This document shows, one piece after another, positions 24,542-32,665 of a stretch of 36,196 nt of DNA. The notes under the pieces are model-generated. The model was given only the letters and a program-made list of their open reading frames with translations. It was not told the origin of the DNA and ran no database searches. The position numbers were made by a program, and so were the translations under genes. How positions within the stretch are numbered: the stretch's first letter is position 1; every line of letters starts with the position of its first letter. Origin of the DNA: Bacteroidales bacterium (lineage in GTDB: Bacteria > Bacteroidota > Bacteroidia > Bacteroidales > M50B96); NCBI GenBank assembly GCA_021740905.1, contig JAIOYV010000070.1, forward strand, positions 1-36,196, in the 5' to 3' direction.

Positions 24542-25843
24542 TTAATTCATCCAATACTTCCCCGGAAAATCACTCTCCAACCTTTTCCTATCTGAAAAAC
24601 CCAGCGAATCGGCTTTGGCAAGTAATTCACCTACCTTTTCATCCTCATTATTTTTGAAAGCATACAAGGCTCGGTAGTACCACGTATCAGGATTGGCTGG
24701 TTCGAGCAGGGTGTATATCTGGAGCAAATGACTGGCTTGCATTAAATCGTTTTTTTTAAGTGTGGAATTCACCTGAGAATAGAGCACGATGCCCCAAAAA
24801 GATTGAATCCGTTTCAGCAATGCTTTTTTGGTATAGGAAGGATCGGCAAGTTGCATATCCATTACGTCTTTTTCGTGCATCCACCAAGGAAGCGATTGTG
24901 ATGCGAGAGCCTCCATGTAATATTTCCGTAATTTATTTTCCTGCTGAAGCTCGGCTATCCACGTGTTTTTATTCTTTTTGTATGCTTCAGAAGAATATAT
25001 CTCATCCAGCTTGCTTTTCAGCTTTTTATTTTCCTTCCCGGTAGGAAAAAGAATTTGCAGGTTTCGAAAGATAAAGCTCGCTGCCATAGCAGATTTAGCC
25101 TTAAATAAACTGTCAGCTAAAAGGGTTTGTTGATCGAACCAGGATTGCCTTTCTTCATTGGAAGCCAATCCCGGCAAATATTCCATAAACTGAACTGCTT
25201 GTTTTAGGGCCAATTTATCGGGCCATTCGTGGATGCCATCGAAAATATTCAAAGCCACTTTGGGAGCTTCCTCAGCTTTTGGGTTTAGCAGGGCATTGGC
25301 ATATTCCATGAAATTGAAATCGCCATTGCCCACCAAACCATACACTGGACAGTGAATCGTTTGTAATTGCTGATCGTTGACAAAAGCCCCACAGGCAATT
25401 ACTCCGGCTACTTTGTGTTGACCGGCAAACGACAGTGCCATCCTGGCCCCACCTGAAAAACCAGCTAAAAAAACACGCGGTCTATCGACGGGGAATTTCG
25501 ATTTTACATCTTCAATCAAATCGGAAATGGCCTGTTCGTACCCTGGGAAATTGTTTTGGATCAGATTGGAGGCAGCCATAATCATCTCTGGTTTCGAATC
25601 CACCTGAACAAACTTGTCGAGGGCTTTATTGCCTTCACCATGCGGGTCGAGCACTATTAACAATGGAAATTGATCGTCCAGGTTGTGAGCCGGAATATAC
25701 AACTGATAGCTGTGGCCCGGGTCGTTTGTGCAAGATGCTTCTTTGGTTTCGGATAGAATGACCTTGTTCTTTTTATCGGTCTGATTTCCACAGGATGCCA
25801 ATGCAAAAATGAGGATGATAGAAAGATATCTGATTTTTTTCAT
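24542..25843 (-). CDS. Lipoprotein alpha/beta hydrolase
   Basis: I start at the ATG at 25843 (433 residues, MKKIRYLSIILIFALASC), because it gives a textbook lipoprotein signal with the lipobox ALASC and Cys18; a TTG 24 bp upstream would bury it. The mature protein has an esterase-like alpha/beta hydrolase domain: FPLLIVLDPHGEGNKALD, then the nucleophile elbow LAGFSGGARMAL (GxSGG, Ser near 133), a possible acid in VGNGDFNFMEY and a likely catalytic His in IFDGIHEWPDK. The C-terminal 200 residues are helical and TPR-like (PDTWYYRALYAFKNNEDEKV). It is probably membrane-anchored, in the periplasm or on the outer membrane, and hydrolyses an ester or peptide. The substrate is unknown. Confidence 0.75.
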   Translation of the reverse strand: MKKIRYLSIILIFALASCGNQTDKKNKVILSETKEASCTNDPGHSYQLYIPAHNLDDQFPLLIVLDPHGEGNKALDKFVQVDSKPEMIMAASNLIQNNFPGYEQAISDLIEDVKSKFPVDRPRVFLAGFSGGARMALSFAGQHKVAGVIACGAFVNDQQLQTIHCPVYGLVGNGDFNFMEYANALLNPKAEEAPKVALNIFDGIHEWPDKLALKQAVQFMEYLPGLASNEERQSWFDQQTLLADSLFKAKSAMAASFIFRNLQILFPTGKENKKLKSKLDEIYSSEAYKKNKNTWIAELQQENKLRKYYMEALASQSLPWWMHEKDVMDMQLADPSYTKKALLKRIQSFWGIVLYSQVNSTLKKNDLMQASHLLQIYTLLEPANPDTWYYRALYAFKNNEDEKVGELLAKADSLGFSDRKRLESDFPGKYWMN

Positions 25844-25960
25844 AAAACAGTTTTCAATAAATGCCAATTGTTAATTATATTGTCTCAATTAGATAGCTGA
25901 ATAGTGTAAATCTCTCCAACTCCTCAACTCAGAACTTTTTAACTCCGAACCCAAAACCTT

Positions 25961-26785
25961 TTATCCCTTCATGTGCACATCGCGCTGTGGGAAAGGAATA
26001 ACCACTCCATTCTTTCTAAAGGCATCGTCGATGGCAAAACGGATAGCACTCTTTATGTTCTCTACCTCGAAAGACATCAGTGTCCAGAAATAAAGTTGAA
26101 AATCGAGGGATGAATCTCCAAAGTTGTTGAACCGGACAAAGGGTTTTGGGCTGGTTTCTATACTTTCAATTGTATTTGCACACTCCAACAATAGTTTTTC
26201 AACCAGCCTGACATCTGAGCCATACGCCACTCCGACATCAATTTTAAAACGGGTTTTCTTTTCCAGGTGGCTCCAGTTTATCAGGTTTTCGCTGGTAAAT
26301 TTATGGTTGGGAATAATCACATTCACATTATCGCGCGTGGTGACGACAGTTGTTCGCAGGCCAATGTTCAACACCCGGCCTACCATCCCATCCACTTCAA
26401 CCACATCGGTAATTCGCAGGCTGCCATCGAAAAGGATAATCAATCCTGAAACGATATCGCTGAAAATCTGCTGCAAGCCAAATCCAATACCGACCAACAA
26501 GGCTGCTGAACCTGCCACCAGGATAGTTACTTTAACGCCAATTGTTTCGAGTACCAGCGAAATGGCAATTATCCATATAAAGTATTTGATGATCTGGTAC
26601 ACGGTAAGGCCTCTGGAAAGATCAAAGTGATTTAATCGGGTAGACCGTTTGATTACCTTTTTGATAAACATTAAAAGCAGCGAGGTAATCACAATAATTA
26701 TGACCGAAACAATCAGGCTGTACACGGTGATATTGTACTTATCCGACTCGAACAACTCATAACCGATTAAATCTTTTATGTCCAT
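25961..26785 (-). CDS. Small-conductance mechanosensitive channel (MscS family)
   Basis: This 274-residue protein has three hydrophobic helices (about 20-42, 68-88 and 90-125). The last is the pore helix, with SAALLVGIGFGLQQIFSDIV leading into ILFDGSLRITDVVEV, the classic TM3 to beta-domain junction. The cytoplasmic region carries LRTTVVTTRDNVNVIIPNH and the alpha/beta C-terminal domain ends at VVIPFPQRDVHMKG. Such channels release osmolytes when membrane tension rises. It lies 144 bp downstream of cdaA on the same strand. c-di-AMP controls K+ and osmolyte balance in many bacteria, so a functional link is plausible but not shown. Confidence 0.9.
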   Translation of the reverse strand: MDIKDLIGYELFESDKYNITVYSLIVSVIIIVITSLLLMFIKKVIKRSTRLNHFDLSRGLTVYQIIKYFIWIIAISLVLETIGVKVTILVAGSAALLVGIGFGLQQIFSDIVSGLIILFDGSLRITDVVEVDGMVGRVLNIGLRTTVVTTRDNVNVIIPNHKFTSENLINWSHLEKKTRFKIDVGVAYGSDVRLVEKLLLECANTIESIETSPKPFVRFNNFGDSSLDFQLYFWTLMSFEVENIKSAIRFAIDDAFRKNGVVIPFPQRDVHMKG

Positions 26786-26814
26786 CTTCTTATATATTTT
26801 GTAATTTGCTTCAC

Positions 26815-26864
26815 GTCATTTCGCTTCGCTGTCATTCATTGTCATTTGCGCTTCGCGCGTCATT
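26815..26864. repeat. Short direct repeats between cdaA and the MscS gene
   Basis: Two imperfect units, GTCATTTCGCTTCGCTGTCATT (26815-26836, divergent middle) and a longer copy at 26841-26864 with core TTTGCGCTTCGCGCG, occur in tandem. Each unit contains a small palindrome. They resemble dispersed GTCATT-type intergenic repeats of Bacteroidota. Confidence 0.5.
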
Positions 26865-26929
26865 TATTGTTCCCCCCCTTTACTACTTAATAACTATCAA
26901 TGACAACTTAGTGACCACCTAATGGCTAT

Positions 26930-27763
26930 TTAATGACTTTTCACTTTTTCAGAGAACAAGTTTTCAAACAAATTCTTTTCTTGTGCCGTTGCAAACAGGG
27001 TCTCCAATTCCAGTTGAAGTTTTTTTGTGCTGATGCCCACCTGTATTTCGCCGCCCACTGCAAACGAGATCAAACCGGTTTCTTCCGATACAACCAGGGC
27101 AACGGCATCGGTGCTTTCGGTTATCCCGATAGCCGCCCGGTGCCTCATACCAAAATCGGCAGGCAATTGCTTTTCGGAAAGAGGCAAAACACAGCGGGCC
27201 GCATAAATTTTTTCGTTATTTATGATTACCGCACCATCATGTAAAGGGCTATTCTTATAAAAAATACTAACTAACAAACGGCTGCTGGTATCGGCATTTA
27301 AAACATCTTTAATGCTTAAGAAACTATCCAAAGGGATTTGTCTTTGAACTACAATCAAAGCCCCTGTTTTGGCCATCGACATAGCCCGGAATGAAGTTAC
27401 AATTTCTTGAATCTTGATCGAGTAGTTTTTTGAACTCCCCGTCCATAAATTGCTAAGAAACGGGAACCTTTCCTGTGTCAAATAGCGGCTTCCCAACAAC
27501 AAGAAGCCTTTCCGCAATTCGGGCTGAAAAACAATTATCAAAGCAATAACCCCAACCCCGATAAATTGACCCAATATGCTACTAAGCAATTGCATGTTGA
27601 GGGCTTTTACAAAATACCAGAACAGATAAACGGCCAATACACCAATGGCGATTTTTATAGCGTACGTCCCACGGATAAGCTTGTGGATCTGATACAACAC
27701 AAAAGCAAACAACAGGATGTCGAGGATGTCTAAAAACCGTATTGTTATAAATGAAATTATCAT
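26930..27763 (-). CDS. cdaA: Diadenylate cyclase CdaA (c-di-AMP synthase)
   Basis: This 277-residue protein has three N-terminal membrane helices (about 10-27, 35-52 and 60-80), then the diadenylate cyclase domain. The two catalytic motifs are present: DGA in SPLHDGAVIINN (about 175) and RHR in FGMRHRAAIGITE (about 205). It joins two ATP molecules into cyclic di-AMP at the inner membrane. The length and three-helix anchor match CdaA rather than DisA. It follows folP after 48 bp on the same strand, a pairing common in Bacteroidota. No CdaR partner gene is present in the window. c-di-AMP typically governs K+ transport and wall homeostasis. Confidence 0.94.
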   Translation of the reverse strand: MIISFITIRFLDILDILLFAFVLYQIHKLIRGTYAIKIAIGVLAVYLFWYFVKALNMQLLSSILGQFIGVGVIALIIVFQPELRKGFLLLGSRYLTQERFPFLSNLWTGSSKNYSIKIQEIVTSFRAMSMAKTGALIVVQRQIPLDSFLSIKDVLNADTSSRLLVSIFYKNSPLHDGAVIINNEKIYAARCVLPLSEKQLPADFGMRHRAAIGITESTDAVALVVSEETGLISFAVGGEIQVGISTKKLQLELETLFATAQEKNLFENLFSEKVKSH

Positions 27764-27780
27764 TGTTCTTTCTTTTGTCC

Positions 27781-27801
27781 AAAAATCAGGTATTTCCCTG
27801 A
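27781..27801 (-). terminator. Weak hairpin with U-run between folP and cdaA
   Basis: On the minus strand TCAGG and CCTGA form a 5-bp stem with a 6-nt loop, followed directly by five T. It is too weak to be a firm terminator but could give partial termination before cdaA. Confidence 0.3.
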
Positions 27802-27811
27802 GATTATAAAA

Positions 27812-28672
27812 TTAGCCTGCTCCATTTACTTTCTGGACCAATCGGATACATTCCATCGCCTCTTTCACGTCATGTACACGAAGGATATTCGCCCCCCGCT
27901 CCAATGCCAGGCCATGCAAAATGGAAGTCCCGTTCAATGCCATGTCGGGGTTCGACCCCAGCAAATTGTATATCATCGACTTTCGCGACAGGCCAACCAT
28001 AACAGGAAGTTCAAAGATTTTGAAATGATCCAGTTTTTGGAGCAATTCAAAATTGTGATCGAGGCTTTTTCCAAAGCCAAACCCCGGATCGATTATTATA
28101 TCCGACACACCCAGCAGCTTTAATTTTTCTACCCGAAGAGCAAAATATTTCAGGATGTCTTGTACCAGGTTATTGTAGATGGGATTTTCCTGCATAGTCT
28201 GTGGCTTGCCCTGAATATGCATCATGCAATAAGGAAGGCCCAGGTTTGCAACCGTCGCAAACATGCTTTTATCAAATTCGCCGGCAGAAATATCGTTCAC
28301 CATAAAAGGCCCAAAACAATTGAACAACTCTTGTACAACGCCCGACCGAAAAGTGTCGACGGAAAACCTGGCTTCCGGAAAACTTTCTTTTACAAAACGG
28401 ATGACAGGGATGAGTCGGCGAAGTTCTTCCACCTCGTCGGGAAGAACAGCTCCCGGACGGCTCGAAACCGCTCCCACATCTATAAATACCGCACCTTCAT
28501 CAAGCATTTGTTTCACCTGTTGAAGGGCTTTTTCGTGTTGAACAAAGCGACCACCATCATAAAAAGAATCTGGAGTGATATTTAATATTCCCATTACAAG
28601 CGGCTGGCTCAAATCAATAAGCTCGCCGTTCAATTGCAAGCTGGTCTTTCGCTTAAAACCCGAATGTTCCAT
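27812..28672 (-). CDS. folP: Dihydropteroate synthase
   Basis: I start at the ATG at 28672 (286 residues, MEHSGFKRK). A longer frame reaching 28909 exists, but its extra 79 residues look non-coding and a promoter-like -7 box lies inside it (28697-28704). The TIM-barrel family signatures are clear: VMGILNITPDSFYDGG (about 26-41), FIDVGAVSSRPG, FSVDTFRSGVV, MVNDISAGEFD, IIDPGFGFGKSLDHNFELL (about 190), VGLSRKSMI and a C-terminal LRVHDV. The second signature reads GAVSSRPGA where GAxSTRPGA is common. It condenses p-aminobenzoate with dihydropterin pyrophosphate in folate synthesis and is the sulfonamide target. It heads a folP-cdaA operon, perhaps with the MscS gene behind it. Confidence 0.93.
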   Translation of the reverse strand: MEHSGFKRKTSLQLNGELIDLSQPLVMGILNITPDSFYDGGRFVQHEKALQQVKQMLDEGAVFIDVGAVSSRPGAVLPDEVEELRRLIPVIRFVKESFPEARFSVDTFRSGVVQELFNCFGPFMVNDISAGEFDKSMFATVANLGLPYCMMHIQGKPQTMQENPIYNNLVQDILKYFALRVEKLKLLGVSDIIIDPGFGFGKSLDHNFELLQKLDHFKIFELPVMVGLSRKSMIYNLLGSNPDMALNGTSILHGLALERGANILRVHDVKEAMECIRLVQKVNGAG

Positions 28673-28696
28673 CAAGGATGCTCTTTTTGTTCTTCG

Positions 28697-28704
28697 CAAA
28701 AGTA
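28697..28704 (-). promoter_or_regulatory. Putative -7 element of folP
   Basis: On the minus strand TACTTTTG matches TAnnTTTG and lies 24 bp before the ATG at 28672. No -33 TTG is seen at the expected spacing. Its position supports the shorter folP start. Confidence 0.45.
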
Positions 28705-29247
28705 GTAAAGTTTCGTGATACAGGGAGTGCGGCGTGTACGCCGGGGAGAATGATAATCTGATGATGCTGGTTACTGGATACCGGGTACTGGGATGGGTAC
28801 TAATTAAGGTTGAAATGCAATCATCGGAAATATAAAAATATCGAATGAGAAATACTGAAGAATGTTGGAGAAATGCTTCCTCATTCAATATTGAATGTTC
28901 GATGTTCAATATTGGATATTTATTTTTGTAGAGACGCGATTTATCGCGTCTCTACAGCTACTGACAGATTATTGGACTGAATACTATGTACTGCGGACCG
29001 GGTATTGGGTGCTAGTCTGCTGGGAACTTGGGTTACTGGATTATTCCTGGCTGGTAATACCAATTAAAATTAGATAATAGAAACTTGAATTATTGAAATG
29101 AGTTGAAATAAGCTTCCCATAGAAACTTTAATCCGTAAACTTCGTTTAGAGATGGAGTACTGCCAAAACCATTTTGCATGGGCACAATGGTATTTACGTA
29201 AATGGGCAGGTTAATAATTATTGTATTTTATAAGTTGAGGAGTATTT
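28705..29247. other. Non-coding divergent region with low-complexity repeats
   Basis: About 540 bp separating folP from the methyltransferase gene. It holds TACTGG/GGGTACTGGG-type words at 28768-28798 and again around 28999-29041, an ATTCAATATTGAATG stretch (28882-28896), and the palindrome at 28927-28956. No gene was found. Immediately before the methyltransferase ATG there is a purine-rich TGAGGAG. Confidence 0.5.
28927..28956. repeat. Perfect TGTAGAGACGCG palindrome
   Basis: Arms TGTAGAGACGCGAT (28927-28940) and ATCGCGTCTCTACA (28943-28956) flank a TT loop: 14 bp of perfect pairing. A degenerate copy lies at 13062-13091. Similar GTAGAGACGCGA palindromes are, to my knowledge, dispersed in many Bacteroidota and cyanobacterial genomes. 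Confidence 0.75.
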
Positions 29248-30312
29248 ATGAGTTCACAAACAATCAATAACCAGCGCGGTGAAATTGAATTTAGGAAGCA
29301 ATTGGCCAAACAGCACGTTTCGGGCGAAATGTTGTTACCGGATTATTATGATAAAGACGAGCATGATCAAATTTTGCTTGAGCGAATGAATACGACCATA
29401 AGCGATATCAAGAAACTTGAGGCACAGGGTGTTTCATTGTCCCCTTTTGTTGAGTTGGGTGCTGAAAGGGGGCAGAGGGCTTTGGTGCTTGCCAACGATT
29501 TCAATGCCGAGGGATTTGCTGTCGATATTTCCTTTCATCAACTAAAAACAACAAAGCATTTTGCCCAGGTGTTCAATAAACCTAATTTACCGATCAGGGT
29601 TTGTTGCGATGTGAACAATCTTCCGTTTCGCGACAATTCATTCCCATTTGCTTTTTGCTACGAATTCCTTCACCATTTCCCTTCGCCAAAACCTATTTTG
29701 AAGGGAGTGTACCGGATACTAACGAATGGTGTATTCTTCTTTAACGAGGAACCTTTCAAGCGGCCCAAATTGCCTTTGTACAAACAGCGTCATAAAATAT
29801 ACTCGAAATCTACCTTGCGCAAAAGCAGGGTGATGCGTTTTATCGAGTCGTTCATCTCTGAAGAATATTGCGATGAAAGAGAATATGGGATACTCGAAAA
29901 CGACGATATCTCGATGAAAGAATGGCGTGATTCCATAGCCGTATTTGATTCAAAGAAAGTAGAAGTTTCCAGTCTCAGAGAAAAGTTTATTAGTGAGTTG
30001 GGCGACAAGATAGGCCTGAAAAACCTGCCTAACTTGCTGTTGGGAGGCGGCATTAGTGGTGTATGTAGAAAAGAAAACGCAAAGCAGGCAGATAAACCAT
30101 CAAACCTCCTGGACTTGCTGGCATGCCCCAATTGCCTTGCTAATCCCAACGAACAGACTGAGAAACATCCACCTTTGAAACAGTCGGAAAGCAAGCTGGA
30201 GTGCACAGTATGTGGATCGTCCTATCCAATTATAGATGATATTATTCTCTTGTTTAAAAAAGATTTGTTCAAAGAATTATATCCCGATTTTGCAGGTAAA
30301 GAGTTGGAGTGA
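29248..30312 (+). CDS. SAM-dependent methyltransferase with C-terminal zinc-ribbon tail
   Basis: This 354-residue protein has a class I methyltransferase core: motif I as FVELGAERGQRALVLA (about 67-82), an acidic strand end in GFAVDIS, the motif IV-like FRDNSFPFAFCYEFLHHF and a post-motif GVFFFNEEPFK. The C-terminal 65 residues carry two Cys pairs, LLACPNCLAN (about 292 and 295) and LECTVCGSSYPI (about 319 and 322), followed by DDIILLFKK, like a Trm112-type zinc domain fused in cis. The acceptor is unknown; sugar, lipid or small-molecule methylation are options. A purine-rich TGAGGAG lies 6 bp upstream of the ATG, unusual in this window. It converges on the lipoprotein gene 20 bp away. Confidence 0.83.
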   Translation: MSSQTINNQRGEIEFRKQLAKQHVSGEMLLPDYYDKDEHDQILLERMNTTISDIKKLEAQGVSLSPFVELGAERGQRALVLANDFNAEGFAVDISFHQLKTTKHFAQVFNKPNLPIRVCCDVNNLPFRDNSFPFAFCYEFLHHFPSPKPILKGVYRILTNGVFFFNEEPFKRPKLPLYKQRHKIYSKSTLRKSRVMRFIESFISEEYCDEREYGILENDDISMKEWRDSIAVFDSKKVEVSSLREKFISELGDKIGLKNLPNLLLGGGISGVCRKENAKQADKPSNLLDLLACPNCLANPNEQTEKHPPLKQSESKLECTVCGSSYPIIDDIILLFKKDLFKELYPDFAGKELE

Positions 30313-30332
30313 TGGAGTGTTGGAGGGGATTC

Positions 30333-30752
30333 TCAGAATTTCAATCTTAGGTCCAGTTCATCGCCTTTTATTTTCCAACAGGTTTCCTCGCACTTGGTGG
30401 TTTTTACAGTGCGGAGTTCCTGCCCATCGACCACCCTAATGGTGTCGTCACCCTTATAGTATTCTGCCACAGCCGAGTAATACTGGTTTACTTCTAAGTA
30501 GTATGATTCCTTGGTGAGGTAGCTGTAAAACGAGTCGATCAGTTCACCATCATCTATTTTACCTTTATATGTTAACACCAGCACCGAATCCTGGTTTTCC
30601 GGTTTGGTAAGTTTTAGCACAAAAAGGGCATCCACGGGTTCGTCGAGCGAGCAATCTTCAAAATCATAATCGCTGCAAGGATCCAAATTACAAGACCACA
30701 ATAGAAATCCCATTAATAAAATCACAAGGTATTTACCTAAATCTTGATTCAT
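30333..30752 (-). CDS. Small lipoprotein of unknown function
   Basis: This 139-residue protein has a lipoprotein signal peptide, YLVILLMGFLLWSC, with the lipidated Cys at residue 21. The mature part is acidic at first and has five further Cys: one directly after the lipid anchor (DPCSDYDF), one in FEDCSLDEP and the cluster KTTKCEETCWK. Disulfides in the periplasm are therefore possible. The pattern DSVLVLTYKGKIDDGELID suggests beta strands. I do not recognise the family. It lies 81 bp downstream of the TetR gene on the same strand, so they may be cotranscribed, and it is convergent with the methyltransferase gene. Confidence 0.65.
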   Translation of the reverse strand: MNQDLGKYLVILLMGFLLWSCNLDPCSDYDFEDCSLDEPVDALFVLKLTKPENQDSVLVLTYKGKIDDGELIDSFYSYLTKESYYLEVNQYYSAVAEYYKGDDTIRVVDGQELRTVKTTKCEETCWKIKGDELDLRLKF

Positions 30753-30833
30753 AATTCAAATGTTAAAGTCAAAGGCCCTGGCTTACAAAAATTATTCCTG
30801 CCCAACTACTTGATTCCCCAATTCCTTAATTTT

Positions 30834-31427
30834 CTACTTTCCTTCCTTCAAAATCAACTTATCGAGCATTTCCGTATAAGCCAAAAGGGAATCCATTGTA
30901 TAACTGCCCTTCATCCGCACAATTGCTCCTTCCCAGGAAAAAATTATCAGTTCTGCCAGGTTTTCGATATTTGTTTCTTTTGATAGAAAGTTTTGCTCTA
31001 CTGCTTGTCGCAGGCAATCGATATGGGCCTGCTTTATGGATAAGAACACCTTGTTGGCAGCCTCCTGGATAATGGGGTTGTTGTGGCCTACTTCCTGCGA
31101 TATTTTGTTTGCAAACCCTCCATACGGGAAGGTATGTGTATCGATCATACTTTTTGCATATCCCCTATAAAGTTCTTTGATCCGGTCCAACGGCGGGAGG
31201 TTTGTATGTTCGAGTTTTTCTTTCAGGTGAAAAAGGACTTCTTGTGCGTAGAAATCGATGACCTCGGCAGTAAAAGTAACTTTGTTCTGAAAATAATGAT
31301 AAAACGATCCCTTTGGTATGTCAGCTTCGGCAATGATATCGCTAATGCCCGTACCATTGAACCCCTTTGTATCCATGAGACTGAAACCTGCCTGGATGAT
31401 TTTTAGTTTCTTGTTGTTTATCCTCAC
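30834..31427 (-). CDS. TetR/AcrR family transcriptional regulator
   Basis: This 197-residue protein starts at GTG (31427), since a stop codon (TAG) lies directly upstream in frame. The N-terminal TetR helix-turn-helix is clear: KIIQAGFSLMDTKGFNGTGI, then SDIIAEADIPKGSFYHYFQN (about 26-45), then KVTFTAEVI. The C-terminal ligand domain is helical and resembles the AcrR/NemR-like group (ELIIFSWEGAIVRMKGSYTM). It should act as a homodimeric repressor that releases DNA when it binds a ligand. The target operon is not evident; the K+-channel-like gene upstream and the lipoprotein gene downstream are the nearest candidates. A -7 box lies at 31498-31505. Confidence 0.9.
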   Translation of the reverse strand: MRINNKKLKIIQAGFSLMDTKGFNGTGISDIIAEADIPKGSFYHYFQNKVTFTAEVIDFYAQEVLFHLKEKLEHTNLPPLDRIKELYRGYAKSMIDTHTFPYGGFANKISQEVGHNNPIIQEAANKVFLSIKQAHIDCLRQAVEQNFLSKETNIENLAELIIFSWEGAIVRMKGSYTMDSLLAYTEMLDKLILKEGK

Positions 31428-31497
31428 CTACCTCAAATTTGATTTACAATATTTCAGGTTACAATCTTCAACAGAAGAAATTGACCAGTAATGGATG

Positions 31498-31505
31498 CAA
31501 AGATA
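31498..31505 (-). promoter_or_regulatory. Putative -7 element of the TetR gene
   Basis: On the minus strand TATCTTTG matches TAnnTTTG exactly and lies 70 bp before the GTG start. No -33 TTG is visible. The same octamer is used by the ABC-F promoter. Confidence 0.4.
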
Positions 31506-31600
31506 GGTGGATTTATTTTTATAGGGTCCATTCCTTTTTGATGATTATCTTTTTCCTTTCTATCATGCCTTCACCTGAAATCAACAAAATATAAATGCCA

Positions 31601-32665
31601 TTATTTACTAGTAAAGATCATTTCATGATTATAGCTGCCAGCTTGAAGGTCATTCCACTCCCACCCATCATCTTTAATCAGCGATAACAATAGTCTACGT
31701 CTTAACTTGATCTTTTCGTAGGCCAAATCAGCGGTCTCACCCGGAATCAGCAGTATCCCATTCGTCTCAAGTGCTGCAAGTTCAGGTAGGGGAGGGTCTT
31801 CAACTCCAGGGGTAATAAAAGCTTCGGGTAGCGTTACGAGATAGGAAGTGATAGCTCTTCGTAGCCCCATCAGTACATTGAATGAAGGTTGCTGGGCTTC
31901 TGGAATAGCATGAAGCAGAGTTGTAAGTACCTCATCAAGGTTTGTAAGGTTGAGTACGAAAGCTTCTTTTTTGTCGGAAGAATGAAAGAAATGGAGAACA
32001 GAATAGGCTTTATGATTTTGGGCGTGTAAAATGATACTACCTGTGAGGCTAATAAATGGTTGCTCTAATTCCTTGAAATTTTTCCCATTCCAATGATTCA
32101 TTAAAATATCTTCTACCAAACAACCCAAGGTGGTAATATATACACTAATTCTCCTTTTAATAATTTCAGCAGAAACCACCGGAATTAAGTAAGTGATGGC
32201 TATTGAGATCAGAATCAACCCGGAAAACGAAAGTATTGCCGTAAGAATATCCCAGAAGGAGCCATCAGGCTCGATGTCGCCCAAGCCCAATGTGGACAAA
32301 GTATAGCCCGTATAAAATATTTTATCAATAATGGTGGTAGGCGAATTGGTCTCAACATTCATCAGCGAATCGGGTTGGCTGATAAACAAAAGGCTGGCAG
32401 AAATCCATATCAACAGCAACCAGTTAATGAGGATAGCCACTAAAATGAAAGCCCCACCCAACTCAAGAGGTTTTGCGGATCCTGTTTTTTTTTGAATGGC
32501 TAACAGTACTGCCCATATAGTTTTGGACAGCCGTTTTGTAATATAGCCTGCGCCACGCACCGACAATGAGGTGTTGATTAAATCAGTAGCGGTAATGAGG
32601 AGGAGTATTACTCCCAGAGCAAATACGAAGTAGTTCATATTATTGCTTATGATTAAGTTCAACAT
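31601..32665 (-). CDS. Two-pore-helix K+-channel-like membrane protein
   Basis: This 354-residue protein (ATG at 32665, or a second ATG at 32638 that starts MNYFVFALGV) has helices near 12-30 and 68-92, a pore loop and another helix near 132-160. The pore loop reads YTGYTLSTLGLGDIEPDG, close to the K+ channel filter TxGYGD but with Leu in place of the usual aromatic residue (GLGD). It belongs to the Ion_trans_2-like family. The C-terminal 190 residues are cytosolic and helical (KNFKELEQPFISLTGSIIL, PEAQQPSFNVLMGLRRAI) with no recognised ligand domain. It may conduct K+ or act as a regulated channel. Upstream lies a non-coding region with repeats; the TetR gene follows after 173 bp. Confidence 0.78.
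   Translation of the reverse strand: MLNLIISNNMNYFVFALGVILLLITATDLINTSLSVRGAGYITKRLSKTIWAVLLAIQKKTGSAKPLELGGAFILVAILINWLLLIWISASLLFISQPDSLMNVETNSPTTIIDKIFYTGYTLSTLGLGDIEPDGSFWDILTAILSFSGLILISIAITYLIPVVSAEIIKRRISVYITTLGCLVEDILMNHWNGKNFKELEQPFISLTGSIILHAQNHKAYSVLHFFHSSDKKEAFVLNLTNLDEVLTTLLHAIPEAQQPSFNVLMGLRRAITSYLVTLPEAFITPGVEDPPLPELAALETNGILLIPGETADLAYEKIKLRRRLLLSLIKDDGWEWNDLQAGSYNHEMIFTSK

Noticed and set aside
26815-26864. CRISPR-like direct repeats
   Set aside because: Only two imperfect units with almost no spacer, and no cas genes in the window.
28673-28909. N-terminal extension of dihydropteroate synthase
   Set aside because: The extra residues lack family similarity and contain a -7 promoter box, so the ATG at 28672 is preferred.
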